Source: Cloeon dipterum (Eukaryota; Arthropoda; Insecta; Ephemeroptera; Baetidae). From it: a stretch of 64,000 nt of DNA. Both the position numbers and the translations under genes were made by a program. How positions within the stretch are numbered: the stretch's first letter is position 1; each line of letters starts with the position of its first letter. The notes beneath the pieces were generated by a model. It saw only the letters and a list, made by a program, of their open reading frames with translations. It was not told the origin of the DNA and did not search any database. Positions 13,801-23,976 of the stretch are shown here, piece after piece. The DNA is taken from the NCBI RefSeq assembly GCF_949628265.1, contig NC_088790.1, positions 20,402,545 through 20,466,544 on the forward strand. Reading direction: 5' to 3'.

Positions 13801-16800
13801 AAGCACACCGTGCCGTGCACACTCTACTACTCCACATAATATCACACGCGCGCGTGCGAAGAGGGAAAGAGCGACCGCATGCACTAATCACGCTGGAAAC
13901 AAAGCAACGGCAGCGGCGGCGGCGGCAGCAACGAGACGCCCCAAAGCAATTCGCATTGAAAAGTAAAGCTCTTTCAGGGCCCCGTCACCGCCATTAGCTT
14001 CAAAGTGGGTTTCGCAAAAAGGGGGGCATGCAAGTGAGAGAAGCAAACGTGTGCCTCGGCCACGATGAATAAGTGTGTGTATGTGCGCGCGAGTAATAAT
14101 CGCGGGGTCAGTGACCCCCGCGGTCCGTACGTGCCGCCCAAATCCGCACAGGAAAAACTCACTCGGCTGCTTCGTTCGTTCGTTCGTTTGGTCCGTGTGC
14201 GAAAAAGATTTGGGTTTGCAGCCGCCACCGCCACCGCCGCTACGGCAGCGCGCCGCATTTATTTGTTTCGAGTCAGGTGAACCCGCTTGAAAGAACGTTG
14301 GCCTTGCTCGGCTGGCTTTTATGACTCGTGAAAACATGCAAGCGAGACAGAGCAGCTCTTTCTCCCTGCGCTGGAGTTTTTCGCCGACAAATTTGCCGCT
14401 TCGCGCATTTGTTGCCGCTTTTACGTGCACATTGCCCTCTCTTTTTTTTATAATATTCTGACGCCACAAGCACATCAAATGCTTCCAAAATCTGCGAATT
14501 TGGGTATAGTATTTTCTGTTTTATTTTCGAAATAGCAGGGTTTTTCCACACACGGTTTTACCCGACCCGTTTTTTTTCGGTTTTTTCCAGGTTAAAAAAC
14601 CCAATAAATCCCACTATATTAACCAAGGCTCCAATATGTTCAGTATAAACAATAAAAAAATGCGGAACAATAATAAAATGGTGTTTTTAACGCAAAAAAG
14701 TAATGCTGTATTTTAGCGCATTGCAAATCTGGCAAGCCCTTGAGTATGGGGAATTCGTTTCTTAAAAAAATGCAGTGAACAGAACATCTGAAAAAACCTT
14801 AAACCCCATTTTACCCCCCAATACAACGAATAAAACCCAGGTGGGTCGACAAAATGTAAAAACCCCGAGTTTTTAGCAACCCTGCGAAATAGGGAAATGG
14901 TTGGAATTGCTAGTTCAAGACAATGTTTGCATTGTGGAGTCAGTTTTGAATATTTGAGGTCGTTTAATTTCGACAGAATCAGCCAAAAATTGTATATGAT
15001 GTGTATATTTATGCATGAAACATTTCAGGAAGCAATTTAATAAAGTTAGCATATAGATCTTATTGTACATTTATCTGGCAGAAAGATTTTTTAATCACTG
15101 GAAAATAGGATATTTTAATTGCGACGAAATAAAAGCTTTACATTGGTTGATAACATTATTTCAAATTTTGAGCAATCTACCATATATTATGATTCGTGAT
15201 TATAATCAAACCGCATTTACCAACCAATTAAAATTACTTTTGATTCAGGAAAATGTCAATTTTTACACTCAACTTCAACGAAAAAAACGAGTTGAGCTTT
15301 AAAATAAGATATTGACTGAAATTAACAGTTTGTTAATGGACCTATCGAAGGTTTGAAAAATTGCGAAAGAGAGGAGAGTATTGGTTGCTTTGAAAGAGCA
15401 GCGCTTGGGACGACTAGAGGAGAAAATTTTGGATTGAATTTCGACAGCGCGCACTTTCGCTCTAAAAATGATAAACTGGTTTGAATTCAGGTGCAATCGA
15501 AATTCAATCCAAATTTTCCCTAACAGATTGTCAAGAAGCGTAGCTTTCAGGCTGACGTTGAAAGATAATCCAAAAGCTAAACGGATCGTTGACGGGGGAA
15601 TATAAGAGCGGGGGAACTTTCTTGCAGCAGCTTCCAAATTTGAATTGTACCACTTTTATTATTCTAGTTCATTTTTTAAATTAATCAAAGGAGAAATTGA
15701 CGAGTTCCCCTGAGTGAGCTTTCTTGAGTAACGCCTTTGGCAACCCCTGGCGAACTTTTCAACAGCGCAAAGCCTGTTTGCTGCATGAATCAAGCACGTG
15801 CTCGCCGAATGTACGCGGAAACTGTGACGTCGCCCGATGCAAAAAACCGAATTAAAAAACGACGAGGTGACGTTAAATAAAACAAAATAACTTATCACCG
15901 CGGGGGTGGCGACGAGTAATAATTGCTGCATAAATTATTCAAACCGCTCAGCCGGTTCGCAACAACTGCCTGCGATGATTAAGGACCGTTAAAATAGCGA
16001 ATGATGACCTTGAAATTAACCTTCAGCTGTGACGCAACGCCCAATTCCATGCATTTTTTTCCACCACTGAAATTTTGATTCGGGTTAAAGGTGAACAGAG
16101 AATTTAGTTTTGCAAACACGAGTTTAGTTTTTCAGTTTTCAACCGATCTTGAGAGAATAGTCTGGAGTAAAATTTTGCGCATTTATTTCTCAGTCGGTCG
16201 GTACAGTTTTTTGTCCTGAATTCTATTCCGTTCAAGAGAGTCATGTTGAAATGCTGTGCTTGGATTTGACTGCTCCATCTTTCTCGAGTCTTGCGAGCAG
16301 CCGCGTCGGCCTTCGCGAGCGCGTACTAGTGTGTACAATGTTGCGAACTCGTTTCGCATTGTCGGTTCAGCCGAATGGAATTGCTGGGCCTGGCTGGCTG
16401 GCTGGAGAGTGCAACCGAAAAGTGCGAGCGGTTTTGTGGCTGCGCAGATAGATGGGCCGCCCGCCGCCTGCCGCCGCACCAGCAGACACCAGACAGACAC
16501 TCCACCTCACGCAGGCGCCACACACGACCAATTGCAACAGCCGTCTGACCCGCAGAAGGTCACTCGCTCTCTCGCTTTGGTGCTCGCTCGCTCCACCGCC
16601 GCCGCCGTTGCTTTAGTAGCAGTTGCTCGCTTGGTGTGGCTGTTTTTCTTTTTGCTGCCCCTCCGAAGCAGCAGCAGCGGCAGCGACTAACTCGGCCGCA
16701 CATCAATAATTTGTCTGCTCCAGCACACTGCTGAGTAAGGGCAACCGCCAAATTATTGTTTGATGCCCGCCTGACACTTGATTTTGAATTTCCTTGGAAT

Positions 16801-19800
16801 TTGAACGGTCCTTCAGTCAGTGTCGGAATAATCTTTAGGTTTTGCCCAAACGAATTCGGTTGAATAATAATGCCTAACGTCTATCAACACGCATAATATA
16901 TGTTGTTAAAATAAAAGTTTGAATACTATGCACGTGTAAAAGGTTTTCCGAATCTGATTGAGCAAAACAGTGATTTCCCTTTCCTTGAATTAATTCACAA
17001 AACAGTGCTACATTCGTGTTTAGAACGTCCCCATTTTAAAGTTAATAAGGTTTTCAAGAAAGTTCCTTCCAACTGGCAACCTCTGACGTCAAAGAGCTAC
17101 TGTAGAACAAAGCTTCGCTAAACATTTTTTTCCAAAATATTGAATTGACGCACTTGCCACCCAAGCAAACACACTTTCGCGAAACCCTTACGAAATCCGC
17201 GGTTTTGTGGGTCAAGTTCATGACGTCAATCTCAATTTGTGCACATTCAGCCGTTGAAACAAAACCAAAATGAATTATAATTGCGACCTGAAAACAACCG
17301 GACACGCTTCCGCGTCAGACGTGCTAAACGTAATTTACTTTGCCTCAGAGCACACGTGGTCAGTAGTGACAAATTAATAATAGAGGCCAGCTGACCGTCT
17401 GGGCTGCTTGCGTCTGCTAGCCAACCGAATGCCGGCCTAAATGGCTGTGTTTGGGTGCATTTCCTTGTGCACAGACTAAACACGGCCTCTGCAAACAAGA
17501 AGACTGAATAATGTGTATACTCATCTCCCAACCGAGATACTACTCTCTCGATACTCTCAGACGAGAGCCACGTGCCTCCCAACTTGTTTGACGTGTCGAA
17601 TGTCGAAACAGATTGAAGATCAGGAGTTTTATGTAGAGTCTAAAATCGTCAAAAATTGCGGTTTTGCAAAATTTACTGGCCTAAATTCGATTTGAATTGA
17701 AAAAAAGGAATATCAAACTTGCAAGGACACTTCAAATATAGAAAAAGAGGAAAGGAATTTCTCTTCGAATTATAATTTTTGAGTTTTTAGAAAAAAAATG
17801 TACAGCTATCATGTCAGTAGTATGTAATTGTGTCGTTGAACAAGGAAAATGAAGGAAATGAAAGTAGCAGTTTAGTAAATTAAAATGAAGTACTTCAAAA
17901 ACACTATCTACTTTGTAAATTATTTTTCTTTTGTGACAGGCATCGCGACAACGTTGAAAAGTAAAAACACGGACAAGATTGCAAGGCTCGGAAAAATTCC
18001 TTATCTGCCGACACGACATCGTCAAAATGTCCTCTGTCCTGTCCACATCTTATCTGTAAAATTATTGTTTTTTCGTGTCCGCAAATTAAAATCACGTACG
18101 GTCGAGGCGGAGTGGTTGGACCTTTTCGGGACGAGCCACGTCTGCTCCTATTGCTTCATTTCGGTGGGTTCGTCTGCAGGCGTATTTACCGTACGGGGTT
18201 CATCGACCTGCCCTTTCCTTTCGTTCCTGCCCGACGGCTGGCCAAGCCAGACGAGCGGGCGAGCAAGCGAGCGAGCGTCCCTCCAGCGTGCCATGCACCC
18301 AGCCACTTTTACTGCCTACACTTCCAAAACGGACAGACGCATTTAACCTCGCCCGCGGTAATTAATTTTACGAATAATTCACACCGATCACTGGGTGTTG
18401 CACAAGCCACTTGGCAACTCGGATTTTGCAACCTTGTGGCGAGTCGTCAGCTCCAGATGCGAAATTTCAAACGAGAGAAAAAAATGATACGGACATACGA
18501 AGAGTACAAAGATTATTTTCAACGGCGTAGCAAGAGTTTATCATTGCTGGTTTCCCTCCAAAACCAGATCCGCCCGGTTTTTGAAGGGTGTGGGGATTTT
18601 TCTTTATCAGTCTCCACAAAATTTAATTAATTTTTTCGTGTTGCCATGTTGTTATAATTATCGTGCCAAACAAGGACTTTGCCTCGTTTCATTGTAATTC
18701 TTATATTTTTCCGCATTTACATGTCATTTCTCATTTGCGACAAAAATGTTTTCCAGCCTGCAAAAAATTCAACCTGTGGTTCTTTGTTGCTTCGTGGTGA
18801 TAATCAAAGGAGAGAATTTTTCGCTGCGGCAAGCCTCTCGCGGTCCCGAAATTCGACTTGGTGCCGTTCGCTCGGCCTGTTGTTGCGCGCTAAGCGACTG
18901 GGCCGCGTTTTTGTGGGCCGTGCGCACTCTGGCATTGCGGGGCGGGCCGCGGGCAGCGCGGCTCTGGGTGGCGATTTTCGGAGAGCGAGCACAATTGCAA
19001 AATGTCTGGTGTTCAAATATGTAGTAGTAGATCATAGAGTGAGAGAGAGCCGGGCGGGGGGTGAGCCAAATTTAGCCCGCCGTTGGGCCAACATGGCTGG
19101 CCCCGAGACACCAAGTATTCGCCAATGTCAGGACTCGGTTTGCCGCCAAAACCGCGGCCCCGGGCCCCCGTCAGTCGGCTCCTGGGCCTGTCCGGGTCCG
19201 GGCGGGGGCCGAGGCACCGCGACGGCGCCGCCCGCCGCCGCCACAGCACCACTTTCACTCGAGGCCGCGGCCGGCAAAAAAGCCGACGGCTCCGCTGGCG
19301 TGCTTTTCCATTTTAAAAATACTTTTTGGCCCTTTCGCGCCGCCCAGCACTGTCGAAATCGATTTTGCAATTATTTCGCCCATCGCTTTGGAATTTTTCG
19401 GCCGCCCACCAGGGCGCTCAGACCTGCCAGGGCCGATTGCGGAAGTCGCGGCCGCGATTGATTCGATTGCAGACCCGCGTCGGAAATAGGTCAAGTGATA
19501 GAGCCTCTTCGCACTTGTTTACACCTCGGAGTAATTTCTAAACACTCGTCCGAATGGACGGACGGACGGACGGTCAGACAATGGGCCCGTTTCTGCGCAC
19601 ATGGGCACGGCACCTCAAATCTCTACAGTAAAATATATTTATCAATAATTGACAACGAAAACAATCTCGTCAAAAATTATTTTAATTTGTTTTGAGAATT
19701 TTGATTTATTATGAATGATTTAATTATAAAATGTTAATTCATGTGCAATCGTGTCCGAGTGGAAACGGAGACCGTCGTAGACACTCACCAGCATGGCGCG

Positions 19801-19819
19801 CGGGGGCATTCGGGCTCAT
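1330..19819 (-). CDS. Unidentified five-exon gene with N-terminal signal peptide
   Basis: Five minus-strand exons join with matching phases to about 338 residues: 19819-19789 (10 codons +1, donor CTG|GTGAGT), 9098-8719 (acceptor TCTGTTTCAG, donor CAG|GTGAGA), 3807-3625 (acceptor GTTGCAG, donor CAG|GTAAC), 2480-2270 (acceptor TTTTGCAGCAG, donor CAA|GTGAGA) and 1541-1330 (acceptor CATTTCAG, stop TGA). The first join creates MSPNAPARHA-V-WIWVFVVC..., a textbook signal peptide with a likely cleavage near GQSA. Exon 2 is cysteine-rich. Exons 3 and 4 are charged and hydrophilic (AAREAERRVVAA, RTPDQ|QEELTRLKV). The last exon is basic and ends KSRKVLY. No second membrane segment was found, so the product is probably secreted, unless a transmembrane exon was missed in the 4.9-kb intron between exons 2 and 3. 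I do not recognise the family. Exons 3-5 are the most secure. Exon 3 lacks a usable start, so an upstream coding exon must exist. Confidence 0.55.
1542..2269 (-). other. Intron 4 of the five-exon gene
   Basis: AT-rich intron of 728 bp with a short run of AAT/TAA repeats near 2115-2150. Without splicing at 2270, exon 4 would read a further seven residues to a stop at 2247, so a short isoform is possible. Confidence 0.4.
2270..2480 (-). CDS. Exon 4 of the five-exon gene, with NAGNAG acceptor
   Basis: Begins QEELTRLKVAP, followed by a Gly/Pro-rich linker (TRGPGGGSGGPP), then a helical-looking segment (EDVANSLAAFGDEKAIKNVK). The acceptor reads TTTTGCAGCAG|GAG, a tandem NAGNAG site that could include or omit one glutamine. 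No intact known domain was recognised. Confidence 0.55.
2481..3624 (-). other. Intron 3 of the five-exon gene
   Basis: AT-rich, 1.1 kb; no ORF, repeat or motif of note was seen on either strand. Confidence 0.4.
3625..3807 (-). CDS. Exon 3 of the five-exon gene
   Basis: 61 codons, phase 0 at both ends, between TCGTTGCAG and CAG|GTAAC. It contains a charged Ala/Arg/Glu-rich helix (REAERRVVAAATEQQ) followed by a polar stretch ending NYRTPDQ. It has no methionine near its start, so it cannot be a first coding exon. Confidence 0.6.
3808..8718 (-). other. Intron 2 of the five-exon gene, with two GC-rich patches
   Basis: 4.9-kb intron. Bases 3900-4660 and 5440-6100 are GC/CpG-rich with CCCG-type and CTG/CCG runs; the rest is AT-rich. 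At 4762-4800 the minus strand shows TATAAAAA followed by an AAG|GTGAGT donor, which could mark an alternative non-coding first exon. An octamer ATTTGCAT lies at 5470-5477. Long open frames within the GC patches are low-complexity and overlap on both strands, so none is called. Confidence 0.3.
4755..4807 (-). promoter_or_regulatory. Possible alternative promoter and untranslated first exon
   Basis: On the minus strand a TATAAAAA box (around 4802-4809) precedes an ACAGTTG initiator-like sequence by about 25 bp, then a consensus donor AAG|GTGAGT at 4762. There is no ATG between them, so any exon here would be 5' UTR. The spacing is slightly short for a classical TATA-Inr pair. Confidence 0.2.
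8719..9098 (-). CDS. Exon 2 of the five-exon gene: signal peptide core and Cys-rich region
   Basis: 380-bp exon between TCTGTTTCAG and CAG|GTGAGA. Only the frame entering with two bases stays open throughout. It opens WIWVFVVCVLGVGQS, a hydrophobic core ending in small residues, then a region with paired cysteines (VQCGWWQHC, CCSGD, LCPHC, DCSH). The GC content is far above that of the flanks. The cysteine spacing does not match a domain I can name. Confidence 0.5.
10300..11110. promoter_or_regulatory. GC-rich patch with long (CT)n tract and TATA motif
   Basis: CpG-dense sequence flanked by AT-rich DNA. It holds a pure CT repeat at 10777-10825 and a TATATATAA motif near 11092. The composition is that of an arthropod promoter or enhancer; no transcript can be assigned. 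Confidence 0.25.
10777..10825. repeat. (CT)n microsatellite, about 49 bp
   Basis: Uninterrupted CT dinucleotide repeat at the centre of a GC-rich patch; read on the other strand it is an extended GAGA-factor-type tract. Confidence 0.95.
12840..13110. repeat. GC-rich patch with repeated CCGGCGGCTGG motif
   Basis: CCGGCGGCTGG occurs at about 12911 and 13029, with a variant (GCGGCGGCTG) at about 12892, and CTTAGCCG occurs twice. The surrounding DNA is AT-rich. It may be a short, diverged repetitive element; no terminal repeats or target duplication were found. Confidence 0.3.
13620..14450. promoter_or_regulatory. GC-rich patch
   Basis: CpG-dense block with GGC/CCG triplet runs, a G9-10 run at about 13783 and a CGTT/GTTC repeat near 14170. 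Open frames exist on both strands but are low-complexity. Possible regulatory module. Confidence 0.2.
14536..14884. mobile_element. hAT-like MITE, 349 bp, with perfect 8-bp target duplication
   Basis: The element begins CAGGGTTTTT and ends AGCAACCCTG, an inverted CAGGGTT terminus. It is flanked on both sides by CGAAATAG (14528-14535 and 14885-14892), a perfect 8-bp direct repeat. An 8-bp target duplication and CAGGG termini are the hallmarks of hAT-superfamily elements. The interior is AT-rich, has no ORF of useful length, and does not encode a transposase, so it is non-autonomous. The perfect duplication suggests a fairly recent insertion. Confidence 0.85.
16180..16760. promoter_or_regulatory. 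GC-rich patch with CCG/GCA repeats
   Basis: CpG-dense block with GCTGG, CCGCCG and AGCAGC runs. It ends in a donor-like GCTGA|GTAAGG at 16731 on the plus strand, so it could be a non-coding first exon. A 144-codon open frame here is compositionally biased and overlaps another on the opposite strand, so no gene is called. Confidence 0.2.
18800..19500. promoter_or_regulatory. GC-rich patch upstream of exon 2, close to the five-exon gene promoter
   Basis: Very CpG-rich block within the first intron, 300 bp downstream of exon 1. Probable promoter-proximal regulatory DNA. A short GACG tandem repeat (about 19556-19573) follows it. Confidence 0.25.
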
Positions 19820-20160
19820 CGATGAGGCGGCGACTCTGGAGGCGGCCCCGCTAAATTGGGGGCGGCCGACGGCGCCGACTGCACTGTCGACACGGCCAAC
19901 GATTCGGCATGCACTGGCCGCCTAGCGGCCGTCGGCGGCCGAAGCACTCATCACTCGCGACACTAGGGCCGTCGACGGCCGAAACTCGCACTCGTCTCGC
20001 CGGATTCGGCGCCACAATTGCAGAGACTGCGGCCGCGACTTAATAATAAGTCGCCGCGACTTCGCTCTCTCAGTCAGCCAGTCGACGCCCGTCACGCCTG
20101 CGCCGTGCACCGTCTGCGCGTCGGCCGACCGCAGCGCCGCTGCCGGATGTCTCGTTAGGC
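19789..20160 (-). promoter_or_regulatory. First exon (5' UTR and start) of the five-exon gene and its promoter region
   Basis: The coding part is 19819-19789 (MSPNAPARHA plus one base). The upstream leader is GC-rich and contains at least two upstream ATGs, one opening a nine-codon ORF (MSASAADGR, near 19950). The motif GGCCGTCGRCGGCCGAA occurs twice, about 42 bp apart (about 19927 and 19967), and a perfect 8-bp inverted repeat GCGACTTA...TAAGTCGC lies at 20034-20053. The leader could fold strongly. Confidence 0.4.
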
Positions 20161-22330
20161 TGGCATTAGTCTGCCTGCATCCCTGCTAACTCGGAGCCGG
20201 CAGGACTTGCAAGCCCGCCATCTTTGCTCTTTCCAGGGCGACCTTCAACAATGCAAAAGCCACATTTCAATTTTATTTTCAAAGAATCATTATGGCGGCT
20301 CTACTTTTTCCGGTTGTAACATTTTCAGTGTCTCCTTCTCCCTTTCCTACACCAACTCAGGGTAGTTTGTCCCTTTAGAGGGCAGTTCCTCCTTTCGTCT
20401 GTGTGATCTGGGCTCTTTATTATGCGCCCGGTGGACCCCGAGGGCGCCTTCACGCCATCTGTGGAAGCCGGCGGGCACCGCGTGAGGGTCGGTCTGATTG
20501 TGAGTCGACGTTTAGTCTGTCGAGCGCGCACACGAACCAGACGACCCTATCGTAATTACAGGCAAATTTTATGCGCATCCTGCGACAATGTATCGACGAC
20601 TCGCAGAGCATTTCAATGACTTTTTTGCATTCTTATTCTCGGCTCTTGGGCCGGGCTGGGCATAATGCCGCGTCTGCTTTCAGCGTGCGACTTTGTAGGC
20701 AGAGAGCTGGAAATATTTTCTTTTTTGTTCATGAATGTGGTGTTTTAATAGTGGCTGGCATTGGGGGAGGTAGCAGAGCTTTTAGTTCAGTTACGTCAAT
20801 GCTTGTATTGTATTAACAGATATATAGGAAAGCCCTGATATTTCATACCCATCAAAAATTCAAACATGAGAATGACAGAAATTTTAAATTTCTTTTTTCA
20901 TGGATATCTGCTCCTTCTAGAATGATGCTGATAATACGATGAGCCACCACAATTTGACCTTTTTTGTATTTTATGTTCATCATAAATCATAATATAAACG
21001 GCACCAGCGTTTTGCACTGCGGAATGAGTCAGCTCCAGGGATGTTAAGAATATTCTAGAGATGTTGTTTATTACTCCAATATTAATTAAAAGATAACATC
21101 ATTTAAATCAAGTAAAATTGAATAAATTTGTAGCGTCACGTTAGCAGCATACAGTAAATCAAGTAGTGAAGCCATCAGGTGAATAGCACCACACTTCTAA
21201 AAATATTAAAATCGTGTTTTTTGTAAAATAAAGGTTATCAATTAGTTGAAAATTATTGCCGTTGATGCACTTTAATGTCACGTGATTTTCTTCAATAATT
21301 TTGTGCACTACGTTGATAATTTGTATACAAAATTTTCATTTCCGCAGTGAACCACGCACTCCCATTTTCTACTACTTTGTTGATTTTTTGGAGGAAAAAG
21401 TTTTATATCTTTAAAATGGAAAAATGCTATCTAAAATCTGTTTATTTTGTGCTAATCTTTCACGCTCTATTGTACCTGAAATCGATCAAGTACACTAATT
21501 TCGGAACTAGATTTGTTTCATAAAAATGTGATTGAACACCATGCAGTTAAATTATATATTATTGTCTCATTAGTTTTTTTAAGCAATAGTTGGTTCTGGA
21601 GCTAAGCTGCAGCCAATGATGATTTTCTGTACCTGTTGCGTTTACATATATTCACAAAAATCTCATAAAATATTTATTAAATATAACGGGACAGCTAAAT
21701 ATCTGTCCTTGTTTCAAAAGCCAACTCATTTTACTGAAATTTCAACCGCTTGAATTTTTGTCTGAAAGTGAAATCTAGAAACTAAAAACTTTCATCTATA
21801 GATAAAATAATGGTAATCAAAATGTTTAATATTTAGTTGCATATCACAGGTGTGTGTATAATTGTGTGCTCTTTGACGAGTTTGCGGTTATCTAGAAAAA
21901 TGGTGCGTTTTTGGTCATATTTTATTTAGATGCACAATACACTTTCAAAACTAGTGCAAAAATCATATGAAATACAGAAGAAATAATAAATATTAAAAAT
22001 TTTAACATTTAAAAATGTAACATAGGGGCAGATCCTGGCGATCCAGCAAAGACATTCTTAAACTGGCAGAAACACTTTTTCCGCCAAATCGGCGTCTGAA
22101 TGAAAAGAATTTTTAAGGAAAAGCTCTTCATGAGCTATGATATGATGGAACCAATTTCACGCCCTCATCTTTTTAATGTTCATGTTGCATTAAGTAATTA
22201 TTTGTTTGTATGTGACAGTTGCATTCCAGGATAAAGATTAATTTGATAAAATCAAAGAAATCCTGATACAGTTTTCGACAAGTTGGGACCAGAGCTAATT
22301 GCGTCAAGACAGCCAGTCGGGCATACTATT
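20160..22330. other. Intergenic DNA
   Basis: Mixed composition to about 20.7 kb, then AT-rich. No exon, repeat or RNA gene could be supported. Confidence 0.4.
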
Positions 22331-23130
22331 TCGAAAGCGGTGGTTCAAAGTGCGAACTGAGTCGGCCGCGTCCAAAAAATGAGCTCAAATTTTGCGAAGC
22401 GCAGCGAGCGTGAGCCCGGCGCTCTCTTGGGAGAAGCCCGCGGCGCATCGCAAATTTGCAGCTGCGTGCGTGCGGGCAAATGTGGAGGAATTATTTGCAT
22501 GGCAACACAATGTGGGTCATGTGCAGTGAATGTGGCACAGCCAGTCTAGACTGACTACATTTTATTTTACTTCGCTGCTTCACTCCACAATGTACCGCGC
22601 GCGCGACCAGAGCAGCGGCGGGCGCAGAATGTACCTCTCTCTCTCACTCTCGCACACATTGTATGTATGTCTGTGTCTGTGCACGAATGCTCATTGCATT
22701 ATCACTGCATGCACATCAAAAAGCTCCGCTTTTTACCAGAGCGCTGGTAGCCTCCGCGCCGCGCCGGCAACAATTTATTTCCGACCCTTTTTTGCTGCTC
22801 TTCGAACTAGAGTCCACGCGCGCGTCTCGGTCTGCCTTTGCTTGCTTGCTTGCTCTCTTTTCTTTTCCACATTTTCGTGCAGAAAATTGCGAAATGATCC
22901 ACATGCTGTAAGTTGCTGCTGCTGCTGCTGCTGTTGAGCGTCTGGCCCGACTTTTTGCTCCGCCGCGCGCTCTTTCTGCGCTGCGCCCCGATGCAGCTTT
23001 CGCGCCGCCAGAGTTCAGTATTGATTGAAATGAACGTTCAGCCAGAAAAATTGTCGCCTAAATTAACAACTGAAGAGAAATGGCGGTGCCAAATCACCTG
23101 CGACACGGTCACGAGTGCAACTTTAAACTG
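22330..23130. promoter_or_regulatory. GC-rich patch with octamer and CTG repeat
   Basis: CpG-dense block with an octamer ATTTGCAT (22493-22500), a CTCTCT run near 22630 and a (CTG)n run at 22913-22936. Open frames are low-complexity. Looks like a regulatory module or an untranslated first exon. Confidence 0.25.
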
Positions 23131-23780
23131 AATTAAAAATTTTTATAACCAGTTAAGATGGGAACTAAGTTCTGTGGTAAAAGTTTTTGTTTTTGAGTTG
23201 TTAAGATTAACCTGAAATTTCAATATTGGTTTTGAAAAGTTTTTGTTGAATTTAGGTTAAAATTGGTCTGCAGAGCATGCATTAGGAAATAAATCGATCA
23301 ATTGGTTATTTTTAGGTCCTACAATATCCGAAAAATTAAAAAAATCCTTAGGGGACTCTGTAACTTTTAGATTATTAATTTTTTAACAAAATCCTGCACA
23401 CTTTTTAGAAGTTGATTAAAGTAAACTTCTTTTTCTCAAAACAGCAAACATTTTGTTGCCAAATTTGCTCTTACTGAAAAAGAAAACATAAAAATTTAAA
23501 TTAATTTAGGTTTCTTGTTGAGATCAATGGTTTATTCTTGCTCTAGTCAAGTTGAAAGATTATTGAGCTATTCATGATTTTAAATGAAGAAGCTCAAAAT
23601 AGAAAGTCTAAATTAATTTTTCTAAAATGAAATTGATGTGTTTCCAGCATGAAAGATATTTTTAAATTGGAAAAATTCCCAAGAGATAAGCACGGTCATG
23701 ATGAGAAATAAAAATAATGTGCAAGGAGAACAATCGCAGAATCAATTGGATAGCTATGTCGAATAATCCCAGCCTCGTCA

Positions 23781-23976
23781 GCAAACCTGGCCATTGAAAC
23801 CCCGGAAATACCCACCAGTCGCCTGGCACATGGTGCACACAGACTATGACCGTGAATATTTGCATGCGTTGAGCTGTTTTATAAAACGGATGACAACTCG
23901 CCGTCAAAAAGAGAAAATGTTTAAAATGCTGCAGAAGGAGACAAACAAAGAGCCAATCGGTAGGATGTGTGAATGA
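23781..23976 (+). CDS. Isolated exon-like ORF with BESS-like motif
   Basis: An open frame enters after an AG at 23780 (GCCTCGTCAG) and reads QTWPLKPRKYPPVAWHMVH, then DREYLHALSCFIKRMTT and RQKEKMFKMLQKETNKEP. It either splices at ATCG|GTAGGA (about 23954) or stops at 23974-23976. The segment FxxALxxxIKxMxxRxKxKMFxxLxxE resembles the BESS protein-interaction motif (LxxLLPxLKxMxxxxKxxFRxxIxxLL) found at the C-terminus of MADF-BESS transcriptional regulators. No MADF domain, partner exon or poly(A) signal was found nearby, so it may be an orphan exon, a gene relic, or chance. The acceptor's pyrimidine tract is weak. Confidence 0.3.

Larger units (their letters stand above)
9099..19788 (-). other. 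Intron 1 of the five-exon gene (10.7 kb) with several GC-rich patches
   Basis: AT-rich DNA interrupted by GC/CpG-rich patches at about 10.3-11.1, 11.4-11.9, 13.6-14.4, 15.5-16.7, 17.1-17.6, 18.1-18.5 and 18.8-19.5 kb. The patches look like cis-regulatory modules or alternative promoters. A TATATATAA box lies near 11092 on the plus strand and a splice-donor-like GCTGA|GTAAGG at 16731. A hAT-like MITE lies at 14536-14884. No coding exon could be supported here. Confidence 0.3.

Noticed and set aside
13888..14478. 196-codon minus-strand frame
   Set aside because: GC-patch composition removes stops on both strands; the translation is poly-Ala/Gly/Arg with no recognisable fold.
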